From assembly GCA_030754235.1 (NCBI GenBank), contig JASMAS010000070.1:204788-268787 (forward strand): DNA of 64,000 nt, read 5' to 3'. Shown piece after piece: positions 45,003 to 54,298 of the stretch (position 1 is its first letter; every line of letters starts with the position of its first letter). Made by a program: the position numbers and the translations under genes. The notes under the pieces were generated by a model, which searched no databases, was not told the origin of the DNA, and was given only the letters and a program-made list of their open reading frames with translations. This stretch comes from Litorilituus sp. Lineage in GTDB: Bacteria > Pseudomonadota > Gammaproteobacteria > Enterobacterales > Alteromonadaceae.

Positions 45003-46319
45003 ATGTACAATCGAACAATTATTGATAAATTACAGGCTTGGAAGCAGAAATCTAATAGAAAACCTATTCTCTTAGATGGCGCAAGACAAACAGGTAAGTC
45101 TTATCTTTTAAAGGAGCTGTTTGGTGCCCAATTTAATCAAGTGATCGTGCTCGACTTTTTAGAAAACCCTGAATTGGCGGATATCTTTTCTAATAAAAAG
45201 ACGCCTGAATATCTTCTGCAACAAATTGAATACACACTAGATATCGAATTCAACCCAAATACAGACTTACTGATCCTTGATGAAATCGGTGAATGCCAAA
45301 ACGCAGTCGATTCACTAAAATATTTTGCAGAGAAAGCCCCTCAAATGTTTGTTTGTGCTTCTGGCTCTAACATTGGATTATTAAACTCCTTTCCTGTAGG
45401 AAAAGTGACGGGCCTTGAAATGCACCCTATGAGCTTTGAGGAGTTTTTGATGGCAAGTGGCTCTAAGGCTATAGTTAATGCTTGGAGAAAACGTGAAATG
45501 TCACCCGCCCTACATCGTAAACTATTCCAACACCTGAAGGACTATTATTATGTTGGCGGGATGCCAGAAGCCGTAACAGCCTGGTTTAACGAGGATAGCT
45601 TACGTAATCGAGTGAATGCGGTTTCTCAGATACATTTTGACCTTGTTGCTGGGTATATTCGTGACTTTGGCAAGTATGCCGATGTTGGCAATAAGGTGAA
45701 TGCTGCGCATATTGAAGCCATATTTCGTAATATCCCCTTACAGTTAAGAACAAGCCTTACTGATTCAGTAAATCGCTATCGCTTTAAAGAAGTAATCCCG
45801 AAAAAGAATCGCTACAGAGAACTAGCTGGTCCGATTGACTGGTTAGTCAAAACTCACTTAGTATCCAAAAACTATATAGTAAAAACGCCAAAAACACCGC
45901 TAGCAGCATATAGACAAGATAATCTATTTAAACTATTTATGTTTGATATTGGCTTACTGGGACACATGCTTGATTTAAAATATGACGAACATCAAGATCA
46001 AAACTACGCCTTTAAGGGCTACGTGACTGAGAACTTTGCCCAAAATGAAATACTTATGACAGGATACAATCCGACTTATGCTTGGCGTTCTGGCGAGTCA
46101 GAGATAGAGTTCCTTTACCCCTCTGAAAATGGCTCTATCATACCTGTAGAGATTAAAAGTGGCGCGAGAACCAAGGCCAAATCACTGTCTGTCTACATAA
46201 AAAAACATCAGCCGTATAAAGCACTGAAGTTTATTGGCAGTGATGGCTCAGGTACAGATCAGACGTTACAAGTTTTACCCCTTTATTACGTCAGCCATAT
46301 TGCTAAGCTTTCCCAATAA
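45003..46319 (+). CDS. AAA/DUF4143 ATPase
   Basis: 438 residues from the ATG at 45003 (MYNRTIIDKLQAW), the usual family start; in-frame starts at 44925 and 44973 would add up to 26 residues with no clear homology. Walker A is GARQTGKS near residue 30, Walker B LLILDEIGE, sensor-like VCASGSNIG, then the DUF4143 region with SFEEFLMASG and GGMPEAV, and a C-terminal nuclease-like IEFLYPSENGSIIPVEIKSG carrying the D/E-x-K pattern. Such stand-alone proteins are common in mobile or accessory DNA, and their role is unclear. The gene's 3' end (about 46290-46319) overlaps the end of a tnsA relic on the other strand, so its last residues may be borrowed. Confidence 0.82.
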   Translation: MYNRTIIDKLQAWKQKSNRKPILLDGARQTGKSYLLKELFGAQFNQVIVLDFLENPELADIFSNKKTPEYLLQQIEYTLDIEFNPNTDLLILDEIGECQNAVDSLKYFAEKAPQMFVCASGSNIGLLNSFPVGKVTGLEMHPMSFEEFLMASGSKAIVNAWRKREMSPALHRKLFQHLKDYYYVGGMPEAVTAWFNEDSLRNRVNAVSQIHFDLVAGYIRDFGKYADVGNKVNAAHIEAIFRNIPLQLRTSLTDSVNRYRFKEVIPKKNRYRELAGPIDWLVKTHLVSKNYIVKTPKTPLAAYRQDNLFKLFMFDIGLLGHMLDLKYDEHQDQNYAFKGYVTENFAQNEILMTGYNPTYAWRSGESEIEFLYPSENGSIIPVEIKSGARTKAKSLSVYIKKHQPYKALKFIGSDGSGTDQTLQVLPLYYVSHIAKLSQ

Positions 46320-46799
46320 CGACGTTCTAGTTCTTGCTTTTCAATAACTCGGATATCTTCTAATTCTTCACTAAATTTAACAGAAATTGCTACTTGAACT
46401 ACTTTGTTATTTTGTAGGGTATCTAGAAGAAAGTCAGTCGTCATAACCTGGTTACACCACTTAATGCAGGGTGAGAAATTCCACGGCGCTTTGAAATTTT
46501 AGCCGTTTTTTTTTCAGGCTCTAGAGGGAACTGTTCTTAAATATCTGTGACAGAAAGGTCCCAATTAAAAGTAAAAAAGTGGATAGCTCTAAATCAGATA
46601 ATAAATGAACAATACGGCCATGAGTTAGTGCAGGTCGTCTGTGAACTCTGCCTTTGCTGGTCACATCCCTGACTGTAAGAAAGGGTTTATAGTTTTTACC
46701 GTGACCTTGACCGCGTTTTTCCACCGTTAAACGTTTTATTATGGCGGGCTTAATAAGCTCTACGATTGTTTTAGGGGCTGGTACAAGAAAGTCTTTCAT
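46290..46799 (-). pseudogene. tnsA: Tn7-type tnsA endonuclease, broken by frameshifts and a stop
   Basis: Read leftward from ATG 46799, the N-terminus carries EKRGQGHGKNYKPFLTVRDV, then HGRIVHLLSDLEL, which matches Tn7 TnsA (KEGRGQGHGKDYIPWLTV; TGRVHHLLSDLEL). After a frameshift near 46570 the same alignment goes on with NWDLSVTDI-stop-EQFPLE, then ISHPALSGV, another shift at about 46446, MTTDFLLD, VAISVKFSEELED and ELERRYWES. The catalytic E (SDLE), D (TTDF) and K (ISVK) positions are all still visible. No intact TnsA can be produced. TnsB, TnsC, TnsD and TnsE are not found in the window. Confidence 0.88.
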
Positions 46800-47044
46800 T
46801 TATAGGTCGATATGGTGAGAAATTTAAGTATTGTGGTCAATCAATCGAGAGCCAAAGCATCATACTAGTTAAAGATTGTGCACTAAGGAAATCGAAACTA
46901 AGAACAAAAAAGTATCATACTTATTGACCATAAAGGGCAAAGGCAGCTCTTCCGACATTGAACTAAACCGCTCGCGCGATAATGGTGTGTTTGGCAAGCA
47001 CCGTCTTCCCCTATAACACATTCATTTTTTCCTACTCTAAGTCT

Positions 47045-47061
47045 TGAGGCATGTCGCCTCA
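47045..47061 (+). repeat. Short hairpin upstream of the IS91 recombinase gene
   Basis: TGAGGC and GCCTCA pair around ATGTC, 22 bp before the start codon. It may belong to the element's end or limit translation. Confidence 0.35.
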
Positions 47062-47082
47062 TCTTAGATTGGAGAATACCCC

Positions 47083-47982
47083 ATGAACATCAGCCCATAC
47101 TTTTCAGCACCACTACGCAAACGGTTTAACGAAGACATGACGATGCGTAAACTCGCCACTAAAACACAAATTGCGTATATCCGTGGTGTTAATAAACTCT
47201 GTGACTATTTACAACGCTCACCTAAAAATACCACTCAAGAAGAGTTACGTGAGTTTCAACTTTTCATGGTTAATCACGGTGTTTCTGGCATCACTGTCAA
47301 TGCCACGCTGACCGCATTAAAGTTTTTCTTTCAGATAACCCTAGACAAACCGGAGGTGGTTGCACGGGTTTATCCTGTGACGGTTGCACGTAAGCTACCC
47401 GTGGTATTGAGTTTAGAAGAAGCTAAATGCTTTATGAACTGCACAACTCACCCTAAATTCAAAGCAGCTTTAGCTGTGGCCTATGGTGCAGGTTTGCGAG
47501 TCAGTGAAGTCGTTTCGTTAAAGGTCAGTGATATCGACAGTAAACGCATGACCATTCGTGTTGAACAAGGTAAAGGCAGTCGTGACCGATACGCGATGTT
47601 ATCACCTGTACTACTTGAGCATTTAAGAGATTGGTGGCGTTTTGCTAATCAACAGGGACAAATGTTTGTGGGCGGCTGGTTATTTCCGGGATTGAACCCT
47701 ATCGATCATATGACAGCTCGTCACCTCAGTCGAGTGTGTAAGCAAATAGCTAAAGCCGCTGATATTGACAAGAATGTATCGATGCACACGTTACGTCACA
47801 GCTTTGCGACCCATTTACTCGAAGCTAAAATTGACATTCGTGTCATTCAAGTATTATTGGGTCATGCGCAATTGGATACCACAGCGCGTTATACGCAGGT
47901 AGCAACAGACTTGCTCAAGGAAGTTATCAGCCCATTAGATGCCACCACGCCTAAAAAAAAGAAGGTTAAGGGCATGAAGTGA
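47083..47982 (+). CDS. Tyrosine recombinase of the IS91-family element
   Basis: 299 residues. Core-binding N-terminal domain (MRKLATKTQIAYIRGVNKLCDYL), then the catalytic domain with R in GAGLRVSEVVSLK, HTLRHSFATHLLEAK, GHAQLDTTARYTQV; the R-H-R-H/W-Y set is complete with Y in ARYTQV. It starts with GAGAATACCCC upstream and ends 7 bp before the transposase start, so they are translated together. Such integrases accompany several marine IS91 elements, probably helping the circular intermediate. Confidence 0.92.
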   Translation: MNISPYFSAPLRKRFNEDMTMRKLATKTQIAYIRGVNKLCDYLQRSPKNTTQEELREFQLFMVNHGVSGITVNATLTALKFFFQITLDKPEVVARVYPVTVARKLPVVLSLEEAKCFMNCTTHPKFKAALAVAYGAGLRVSEVVSLKVSDIDSKRMTIRVEQGKGSRDRYAMLSPVLLEHLRDWWRFANQQGQMFVGGWLFPGLNPIDHMTARHLSRVCKQIAKAADIDKNVSMHTLRHSFATHLLEAKIDIRVIQVLLGHAQLDTTARYTQVATDLLKEVISPLDATTPKKKKVKGMK

Positions 47983-47989
47983 ATCACTC

Positions 47990-49183
47990 ATGCCTCGCCC
48001 AACACTGGAAGTGGCTGATGTTTTTCGAGCACACGGCCAACATTGGCGTGAGTCGCATGCAGGTCATGTCAGTTTAGAACAACTCAAAGTGATGTCGGGC
48101 GTTGAGCATTGCCGTAGTGAAGTGCTCGGTGGTCATGTTTTGCATTGCCCTGCATGTCAGCATAGTCAAATTGCTTATAACTCGTGTCGCAATCGACATT
48201 GTCCAAAGTGCCAAGCCAGTGCAGCGAAACGCTGGTTAGCCGCACGGCAAACTGAATTACTGCCTGTCGATTACTATCATGTTGTCTTCACCTTGCCACA
48301 ACCTATAAGTGAATTAGCGTATTACAACAAGTCAGTGATGTATGGTTTGTTACTTAAAACAGCGGCAAAAACACTGCTAACCATTGGCGCAGATACCAAG
48401 CACTTAGGTGCGCATTTAGGCGTTACCTTTGTCTTGCATACGTGGGGGAGCGCCATGACCCATCACCCCCATGTGCATGGGATTATACCCAGTGGTGGTT
48501 TATCACTTGATGGTAACAAATGGGTGTCATGTAAAACGGGATTCTTTTTACCTGTGCGGGTGTTATCACGTTTGTTTCGACGACTATACCTTGAGGGATT
48601 ACGAGAAGCGTATGAGCAAAATAAATTACTGTTCTTTGGTGATTGCTTATCTATTGATGAGGAAGCTCCTTTTTTGGCGTGGCTCAATAATCAACGTAAA
48701 GTGGATTGGGTCGTTTATGCCAAACGACCTTTTGCAGGGCCACAAGCGGTATTGGCTTATCTATCGAGATATACCCATCGCGTTGCGATTACGAATTCTC
48801 GTTTGGTTGCAATGGATAAGCAAACGGTGAGTTTTAAGTGGAAGAATTATCGTGTAAAGGAGCAGAATCGACACCGCACTATGACGCTGACACATGATGA
48901 GTTTATTAGGCGCTTCTTACTGCATGTTCTGCCGAGTGGTTTTCACCGTATTCGTCATTACGGTTTGACTGCAAATACAGGTCGTAAGAAGAATTTGGAT
49001 AAAGCACGACAACTACTGAACGTTAAAGCGCCTATAGCACTACCCGATGAAGAGAAAATGGATGAGACAAAATCTCATGTAATACCAACTTTTGTATGCC
49101 CATGTTGTGGTGCTGCCATGGAAGTGAGAGAAGTGTTACCTCATTTATATTTACCGCGAGCACCGCCTGTATTACTGAATTAA
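47990..49183 (+). CDS. IS91-family HUH transposase
   Basis: 397 residues. N-terminal zinc ribbon HCPACQ..CRNRHCPKCQ, the HUH metal motif HPHVHGIIPSGGLS, and the catalytic tyrosine segment LAYLSRYTHRVAITNSR. A second cysteine cluster (CPCCG) lies near the C-terminus. The frame is unbroken, so the element may be mobile. It replicates by rolling circle, moving one strand from its origin end to a termination end. Confidence 0.92.
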   Translation: MPRPTLEVADVFRAHGQHWRESHAGHVSLEQLKVMSGVEHCRSEVLGGHVLHCPACQHSQIAYNSCRNRHCPKCQASAAKRWLAARQTELLPVDYYHVVFTLPQPISELAYYNKSVMYGLLLKTAAKTLLTIGADTKHLGAHLGVTFVLHTWGSAMTHHPHVHGIIPSGGLSLDGNKWVSCKTGFFLPVRVLSRLFRRLYLEGLREAYEQNKLLFFGDCLSIDEEAPFLAWLNNQRKVDWVVYAKRPFAGPQAVLAYLSRYTHRVAITNSRLVAMDKQTVSFKWKNYRVKEQNRHRTMTLTHDEFIRRFLLHVLPSGFHRIRHYGLTANTGRKKNLDKARQLLNVKAPIALPDEEKMDETKSHVIPTFVCPCCGAAMEVREVLPHLYLPRAPPVLLN

Positions 49184-49304
49184 TGGGGACAGATAGGTAA
49201 AGGTTAAGTTATCAGCAATGATTGATAAGGGCTAGTCTTGTTCGGTTTGCTCAAACTTATCGGATCTAGACTAAAATAAAGCAGTATGAGAGGAAAATAT
49301 CACA

Positions 49305-49583
49305 GTGAAAAGCACATTAACGCAACGTAAATTAGTACCGACACAGAATTTTACCCATCAAGACCAAAAGGCTATCAAGCAATCCCCATAACACCGAGTT
49401 AACTTCCCACGGTTTCTTCATTGTGAGCCTTTTAGACATCAGCCTTCCTATGATGGGCTGGTGATAGATTTTGTGCACTGGCTGATATCTAAAAACCTTA
49501 ACAAAGCAGACGTTAGACTTATACTATGTAAATATAAAATAAAGCATTATGTCTATCTCACTTCCGCCCCCAAAGAACCATAG
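49305..49583 (+). pseudogene. Small gene with in-frame stop at codon 29
   Basis: A 93-codon frame begins at GTG 49305 with a strong ribosome binding site (AGAGGAAAATA) but carries TAA at 49389-49391. Before the stop: MKSTLTQRKLVPTQNFTHQ; after it HRVNFPRFLHCEPFRHQPSY and VIDFVHWLISKNLNKADVR, with no other stop until 49581. The continued open frame suggests a recently broken gene of unknown family, lying between the IS91 element and the two-component genes. Confidence 0.5.
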
Positions 49584-49593
49584 AAATTATAAA
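49552..49593 (+). repeat. Imperfect repeat copy A
   Basis: TCTATCTCACTT, then a variable part, AAAG and AGAAATTAT match, with about 33 of 44 positions identical by my alignment, the reverse complement of 63688-63732. It partly overlaps the broken small gene. It may be a small transposable-element end; a hairpin GTGGCC/GGCCAC at 49596-49617 follows. Confidence 0.4.
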
Positions 49594-49695
49594 TATGTGG
49601 CCAGAAATAATCGGCCACTACACAAGTGACTTACTTTAGCTAAGACAAAACATCTTGTTGTTTAGACTAACTCTCATATTTAGAAGGATTTATTT

Positions 49696-50979
49696 TTAAG
49701 TTTCAATTACTTCACAAGTATCTTTAATATCAACCTGCGGTTCAAAAATTACCGATGCTGTGCAACCATCACCTAAATTGTTTTTTATATTAAACTGCCA
49801 TTTATATTTTTCACAAATATCCTTAACAATATTCAACCCAATACCAAAGCCTTCATATCCACGAGGTTGTTCATCAAGGCCAACACCATTATCAATAACA
49901 TCTATTCTTTGTGGAGAAATAAATAAATCAACTTTCCCTTCTACACTGCAATTAATAGCATTTTTTAATAAGTTCTTAATTACCGCAGCAAATAATAAGG
50001 GTTGAGCATTAAGACTGAAATCACATTGAAGTACTTGATGAAAACTCACCTGGTTAGCTAGTATTGTTGGTTCAAAATCTCTTACTATTTTCTGAATAGC
50101 TTCATCAGAAACATCAACACTGATGCTCTCACCATCTTCATCTCTCGCCATAAGTAAAAAAGTATAAACTAACTGCTCCATTTCAATGATCGCATTATCA
50201 ATTCGGTTCGATTGCTTTTGAACCTTTTCATCTTCTAATCGCCTTAACACACTTATACCACCACGAATAACAGTCATAGGTGTGCGTAGCTCATGACTAA
50301 CATAGCGAGTGAAAGCTTGCTCTCTAGCAAATGCTGCTCGAATCCCATCACGATAGTGATTTATACTTGCTAGCACCTGAACTAACTCTAGTGATAACTC
50401 ACCTTCAACAGATAGCGGAGTGTATTTTTCATTATCATTACACTCTAATTTATCTGCCAAGGTCGAAAATGGAGTACTAATACGTCTTGCCATTTTTATG
50501 ATAAAGATTGCTGCAATAATGAAGATAATCAGCCCAAGACCAAAGATCACGATTTGAAAAATGGCAAATTCTGTATCATCCCACTCAACAGCATCGATAT
50601 CTTCGAGCGCATAAACAATAGCAAGCCCCTTTTTTGTCATAACTTGTTGAGCAAAAATGCTGTATTCACTGTCATCTTCAAAATGAAAAGTGATACTTCC
50701 TTGCCATTGTTGATTGAGCCTTCTCTTTATCAATGCTGGTAAAATGTCATATTGATCGTAGATTTTCAGCATTGGGTCAATTTGAATTTCTCCCTGTAAA
50801 CCTTGACTAAATAGCTTAAAATGATGTGGAGCAATTAATGCTAATCGCCGAACGCTATTTTGGTTTTCCGTATATAAAATAGTCTGAGATAGAATGACAC
50901 CATAAAAAGCTAACAAAACTATTGCACCAAGCAAATAGACTCTGATAATTTTATGGCTTATTGGTTTCACATTAGTCAT
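49696..50979 (-). CDS. Sensor histidine kinase
   Basis: 427 residues. A first membrane segment (VYLLGAIVLLAFYGVILS), a periplasmic region of about 105 residues, a second membrane segment (IVIFGLGLIIFIIAAIFII), HAMP-like stretch, the phosphoacceptor H229 in YVSHELRTPMTVIRGG, and ATPase boxes NLLKNAINCS, IDVIDNGVGL and GFGIGLNIV. Overlaps the response regulator gene by 4 bp (ATGA) and is the last gene of a likely operon with two glycosyltransferases. Signal is unknown; the small periplasmic domain resembles those of envelope-sensing kinases. Confidence 0.92.
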   Translation of the reverse strand: MTNVKPISHKIIRVYLLGAIVLLAFYGVILSQTILYTENQNSVRRLALIAPHHFKLFSQGLQGEIQIDPMLKIYDQYDILPALIKRRLNQQWQGSITFHFEDDSEYSIFAQQVMTKKGLAIVYALEDIDAVEWDDTEFAIFQIVIFGLGLIIFIIAAIFIIKMARRISTPFSTLADKLECNDNEKYTPLSVEGELSLELVQVLASINHYRDGIRAAFAREQAFTRYVSHELRTPMTVIRGGISVLRRLEDEKVQKQSNRIDNAIIEMEQLVYTFLLMARDEDGESISVDVSDEAIQKIVRDFEPTILANQVSFHQVLQCDFSLNAQPLLFAAVIKNLLKNAINCSVEGKVDLFISPQRIDVIDNGVGLDEQPRGYEGFGIGLNIVKDICEKYKWQFNIKNNLGDGCTASVIFEPQVDIKDTCEVIET

Positions 50980-51650
50980 TTTTCTTGCCCCAACCGATAA
51001 CCCAATTTAGGCACAGTCTCTATAATATTTTCTTTAAATGGCTTATCTACTTTATTACGAAGCTGATATACATGTTTACGTAGTATATCTTGATCTGGTA
51101 AATCATCAGGCCACAACACATCTTCTATTTCTTGACGTGATACCACACTGGGTGATTTTTTAACTAAAACATTCAAAATTTTAAAACAAATTGGGGTTAA
51201 TTTTATTTCCTGTTTGCCTCGCCATACTTGATGGGTATTTATATCTAATGTAATTGGGCCACAAGTCAGTTGAGTGACAAAACCTGTACCAGAATTACGA
51301 CGAATAACACTATGAATACGTGCTTCTAATAACTCTAGATTGAAAGGCTTAACGATATAATCATCGGCCCCCTGACGAAGCCCAAGCAACATATCGCTAT
51401 TAGTATCTCTCGCGGTGAGCATAATAATGGGGGTATTATTTCCCTCGGATCTAAGCTGCTGACAAAGGCTAATGCCATCAATGCCAGGCAACATAATGTC
51501 AAGAATAATGCAGTCAAACTTTTGTGACTGCGCCAATGATAACCCTAAGGTACCAGTTGCAGCGTAATCAAGTTCAATATCAGAGTCTTCAAAGTAATCA
51601 AAAATAACTTCAGCAACACTCTGACAATCTTCTACCAGTAAAACTTTCAA
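50976..51650 (-). CDS. OmpR-family response regulator
   Basis: 224 residues. Receiver domain with phosphoacceptor D51 in CIILDIMLPG, T in IIMLTARD and K in YIVKPF; winged-helix output (ITLTPICFKILNVLVKKSPSVVSRQEIEDVLWPDD; LRKHVYQLRNKVDKP). Partner of the overlapping kinase gene. It starts 19 bp after the ArnT-like transferase stop, consistent with co-transcription. Confidence 0.92.
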   Translation of the reverse strand: MKVLLVEDCQSVAEVIFDYFEDSDIELDYAATGTLGLSLAQSQKFDCIILDIMLPGIDGISLCQQLRSEGNNTPIIMLTARDTNSDMLLGLRQGADDYIVKPFNLELLEARIHSVIRRNSGTGFVTQLTCGPITLDINTHQVWRGKQEIKLTPICFKILNVLVKKSPSVVSRQEIEDVLWPDDLPDQDILRKHVYQLRNKVDKPFKENIIETVPKLGYRLGQEK

Positions 51651-51669
51651 AATATGACCCTCAATATGA

Positions 51670-53130
51670 TCAGTGACACTTCAACAGTAGGCTACTTTCT
51701 GTTTGTTTGTTTATTGCACAGACAGGCATTAAAGAATTCTGTAACACTTCAAACTCATTTCGCTTTATCGCAATATAAAACGTACTATCAGATTTTAATA
51801 AACTATTTAACTTGTCTTTACTTTCAAGTAATTGAGCTTGACCTTTTGAATAAAATTGTGCGCTAAACGGTCTTTTTTTCCAATAATAAAGTTCTGTATA
51901 TTGCGAAAAATCTCTATCAACTCCAAGTAGTTCAGCCTGACTTTTTTTATTCAACAGCCCCAAACTTAAGACTAGAATAATAATTGTTAATAGCACTAAA
52001 GAAATTAAGGCAAAATAGTTACTCGCTTTAGTCAATTGACAGTTTAAAGCAACCAAGACTGCTAAAGCACTAAAACCGGGCAATACATAAATAGGTAAAA
52101 TATTACCCGCTAAAGTGAATAATAATAATGGCGATATCATCCAACAAATAAGATATTTATTAATACCCTGAGCTTGATATTTACTTCTAGGCAGCTCAAC
52201 ACCACGATATTTTTTAACAAGTAATCCTAAAACGATAAAAGACCAAGGACTAGCGCAAATAAGCCAATATAACCAAATCATGCCTCTAGGTTTTACATGT
52301 GCGGTGCCATATAAATCGCCTTGCCAACCTGAAACAAGAAATCGCTGAACATGCTCTCCAAGTATAAAGTATTCTAAAAAGCCTGGCGTTCGTATTTCGG
52401 CCCATATATACCAAGGTAAGGTCAGTAACAAAAATACCAAAATGCCTGTTAACCAAGGTAGTCGCTTTATCGCGACTTTAAAACATCCTTGCCACAAACT
52501 CCAAAAAACCAGTGAAATGCCAATAAGTACAACCGCTACAGGTCCTTTAATGAGCATACCTAACGCTAAGGCGACAAAAAACAAATGCCCAGATACTATT
52601 TTATCTTTCTGGCTATAACACTGCCAGTAACAGACCATAGCTAACGTGTATGCCATTAACAAAGCACTATCTGTCATGACCATACCAATAGCGAGGATAA
52701 ATCCAAGGCTTGAGGTGAGTATTAACAGAGAAAAAATAGCGCTATTTTTATTTGTTAACGATTTTGTAAAACGAAAAACCAAGTAACATGTTATTAATCC
52801 ACAAATAAAGTGTGGTAAACGAGCACTAAACTCACTTATACCCAACCAAGAAAAACTCAATGCACTTATCCATGTTTGAAACGGCGGTTTACCCCAAAAA
52901 GGTACGTTGTAATCAAATTGTGGGGTTATCCAATTATTGGTTTCAACCATTATCCGCGCCATTTCACCATATCGCGCTTCTGTTGTGTCATATAGAGGAA
53001 ATAATCCTAAAGAGACAAGTCGAACAGCAATTAAAGATAAAACTAAGGTGGCAGCCCAAAACAATAGGGATGATCTTCCATTACTAATGTTACTCTTTGA
53101 ATTATCGACACTAATACTTGAATCAACCAT
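51670..53130 (-). CDS. ArnT-like GT39 glycosyltransferase (polyprenyl-phosphate sugar donor)
   Basis: 486 residues, about 12 membrane segments. The periplasmic loop 1 has LFPLYDTTEARYGEMARIMVETNNWITPQFDYNVPFWGKPPFQTW, typical of ArnT/PMT-type GT-C enzymes that transfer a sugar from undecaprenyl phosphate to lipid A or a protein. Its start overlaps the GT2 gene's stop by 8 bp, so the donor synthase and the transferase are coupled. The exact sugar is unknown; no Arn-type UDP-aminopentose pathway is seen here, so an ordinary hexose or amino sugar is possible. Confidence 0.88.
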   Translation of the reverse strand: MVDSSISVDNSKSNISNGRSSLLFWAATLVLSLIAVRLVSLGLFPLYDTTEARYGEMARIMVETNNWITPQFDYNVPFWGKPPFQTWISALSFSWLGISEFSARLPHFICGLITCYLVFRFTKSLTNKNSAIFSLLILTSSLGFILAIGMVMTDSALLMAYTLAMVCYWQCYSQKDKIVSGHLFFVALALGMLIKGPVAVVLIGISLVFWSLWQGCFKVAIKRLPWLTGILVFLLLTLPWYIWAEIRTPGFLEYFILGEHVQRFLVSGWQGDLYGTAHVKPRGMIWLYWLICASPWSFIVLGLLVKKYRGVELPRSKYQAQGINKYLICWMISPLLLFTLAGNILPIYVLPGFSALAVLVALNCQLTKASNYFALISLVLLTIIILVLSLGLLNKKSQAELLGVDRDFSQYTELYYWKKRPFSAQFYSKGQAQLLESKDKLNSLLKSDSTFYIAIKRNEFEVLQNSLMPVCAINKQTESSLLLKCH

Positions 53131-54151
53131 GTCTGTGCACCATCGAGTTTTCTATATGAGTACCTTCTATAATACTGTCTTGTGCAATGGAACTTTCTTT
53201 ATCCATAATTAAGTAGATTGGTCTCGCTTTGGCTTCTGCATAAATACGCCCTACATACTCCCCCAAAATACCAATGGCTAATAATTGTACTCCCCCTAAA
53301 AATAACTGTATTAACATCATCGAAGGATAACCTGCTACAACTTCTCCAAAAATAAGTGTTTTCATGACAATCCAAAGGCCGTAGATAAAAGCAGAAGCTG
53401 AAATTAGGGCACCAGCCCAAGTAGAGATCCTTAGCGGTTTAACACTAAATGCGGTAATACCGGACAGTCCTAACTTAACCAATTGAATAAACGACCATTT
53501 AGTTTCTCCAGCAGCTCGCTCAGGGCGTTCAAAGCTAATGGTGGTTTGTTTATAGCCCGGCCAAGAAAGAATGCCTTTCATGTATCGACTTCTTTCAGAT
53601 AGTTGCTTAATGCCTTCAATTACTCGCCGACTTAGTAATCTAAAATCACCCACATCTTTTTGCAAAGGTACATCTGATAAATGTTCAAGTAATCGATAAT
53701 AAACGTGAGCTGTCCAACATTTAAATTTAGACTCACCAAGTCGTGCACTACGTTTCATATTAACGACATCATAGCCTTTACGCCATGCTTCTAACATTTG
53801 GGGGATTAGCTCTGGCGGATCTTGCAAATCAGCATCCAATAAAATCACTGCTTGTCCTTTCGCACTATCAATACCAGCCGTCATTGCTGCTTCCTTACCA
53901 AAATTCCTACTCAAATTAATACACTCAACAATAGCGTAATGACTCGTTAGGTTGAGCATAACGTTCCAGCTATCATCAGTGCTGCCATCATTTACATAGA
54001 TGATTTCAAAACTATCATCAGAGATAGTACTGAGCACCTTTGCCAACTGATGGTGAAATAGTGGCAGCATTTCCTGCTCATTATAAACAGGCACTATGAT
54101 GCTTAGGATTATTTCATCTTTAATCGACGACTCATTATTTACAAGTTGCAT
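53123..54151 (-). CDS. GT2 polyprenyl-phosphate glycosyltransferase (GtrB/ArnC-like)
   Basis: 342 residues. Cytoplasmic GT2 domain with LSIIVPVYNEQEML, the D-x-D-type DADLQDPPELIPQML and VDVG-like KDVGDFRLLSRR, followed by two C-terminal membrane segments (ISTWAGALISASAFIYGLWIV; FLGGVQLLAIGILGEYVGR). These make dolichyl- or undecaprenyl-phosphate sugars. It is the first gene of the probable operon leading to the ArnT-like transferase and the two-component system, and it is divergent from GtrA. Confidence 0.9.
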   Translation of the reverse strand: MQLVNNESSIKDEIILSIIVPVYNEQEMLPLFHHQLAKVLSTISDDSFEIIYVNDGSTDDSWNVMLNLTSHYAIVECINLSRNFGKEAAMTAGIDSAKGQAVILLDADLQDPPELIPQMLEAWRKGYDVVNMKRSARLGESKFKCWTAHVYYRLLEHLSDVPLQKDVGDFRLLSRRVIEGIKQLSERSRYMKGILSWPGYKQTTISFERPERAAGETKWSFIQLVKLGLSGITAFSVKPLRISTWAGALISASAFIYGLWIVMKTLIFGEVVAGYPSMMLIQLFLGGVQLLAIGILGEYVGRIYAEAKARPIYLIMDKESSIAQDSIIEGTHIENSMVHRHG

Positions 54152-54298
54152 TTATCTCTCCAAAATTTATTCTGGCGCTACTTTAAAACAACTAAGGTCT
54201 AAAAAAAGTCACCACCAACTCTGTAAGCAAAGTGACACTTTATAGACCTGACTTACGATAAGCTGAGCTTAAGTTGAAAATGATTAATGTAAGAAGTG

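Larger units (their letters stand above)
47045..49240 (+). mobile_element. IS91-family element with accessory tyrosine recombinase
   Basis: Two tightly spaced genes, a tyrosine recombinase and an IS91-type HUH transposase, form the element. Ends are not certain because this family lacks inverted repeats. The sequence GCTAGTCTTGTTC at 49231-49243 contains CTTG and GTTC, the complements of the CAAG and GAAC targets of IS91, so the origin end may lie at about 49236-49240. Confidence 0.75.

Noticed and set aside
46521..46799. A complete 92-residue gene of its own
   Set aside because: The sequence continues the TnsA alignment in other frames after 46570, so this frame is only part of a broken gene.
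46800..47000. A frame reading GRYGEKFKYCGQSIE before the IS91 recombinase
   Set aside because: It ends in stops, starts outside any ribosome binding site, and I cannot tie it to any family; too weak to call.
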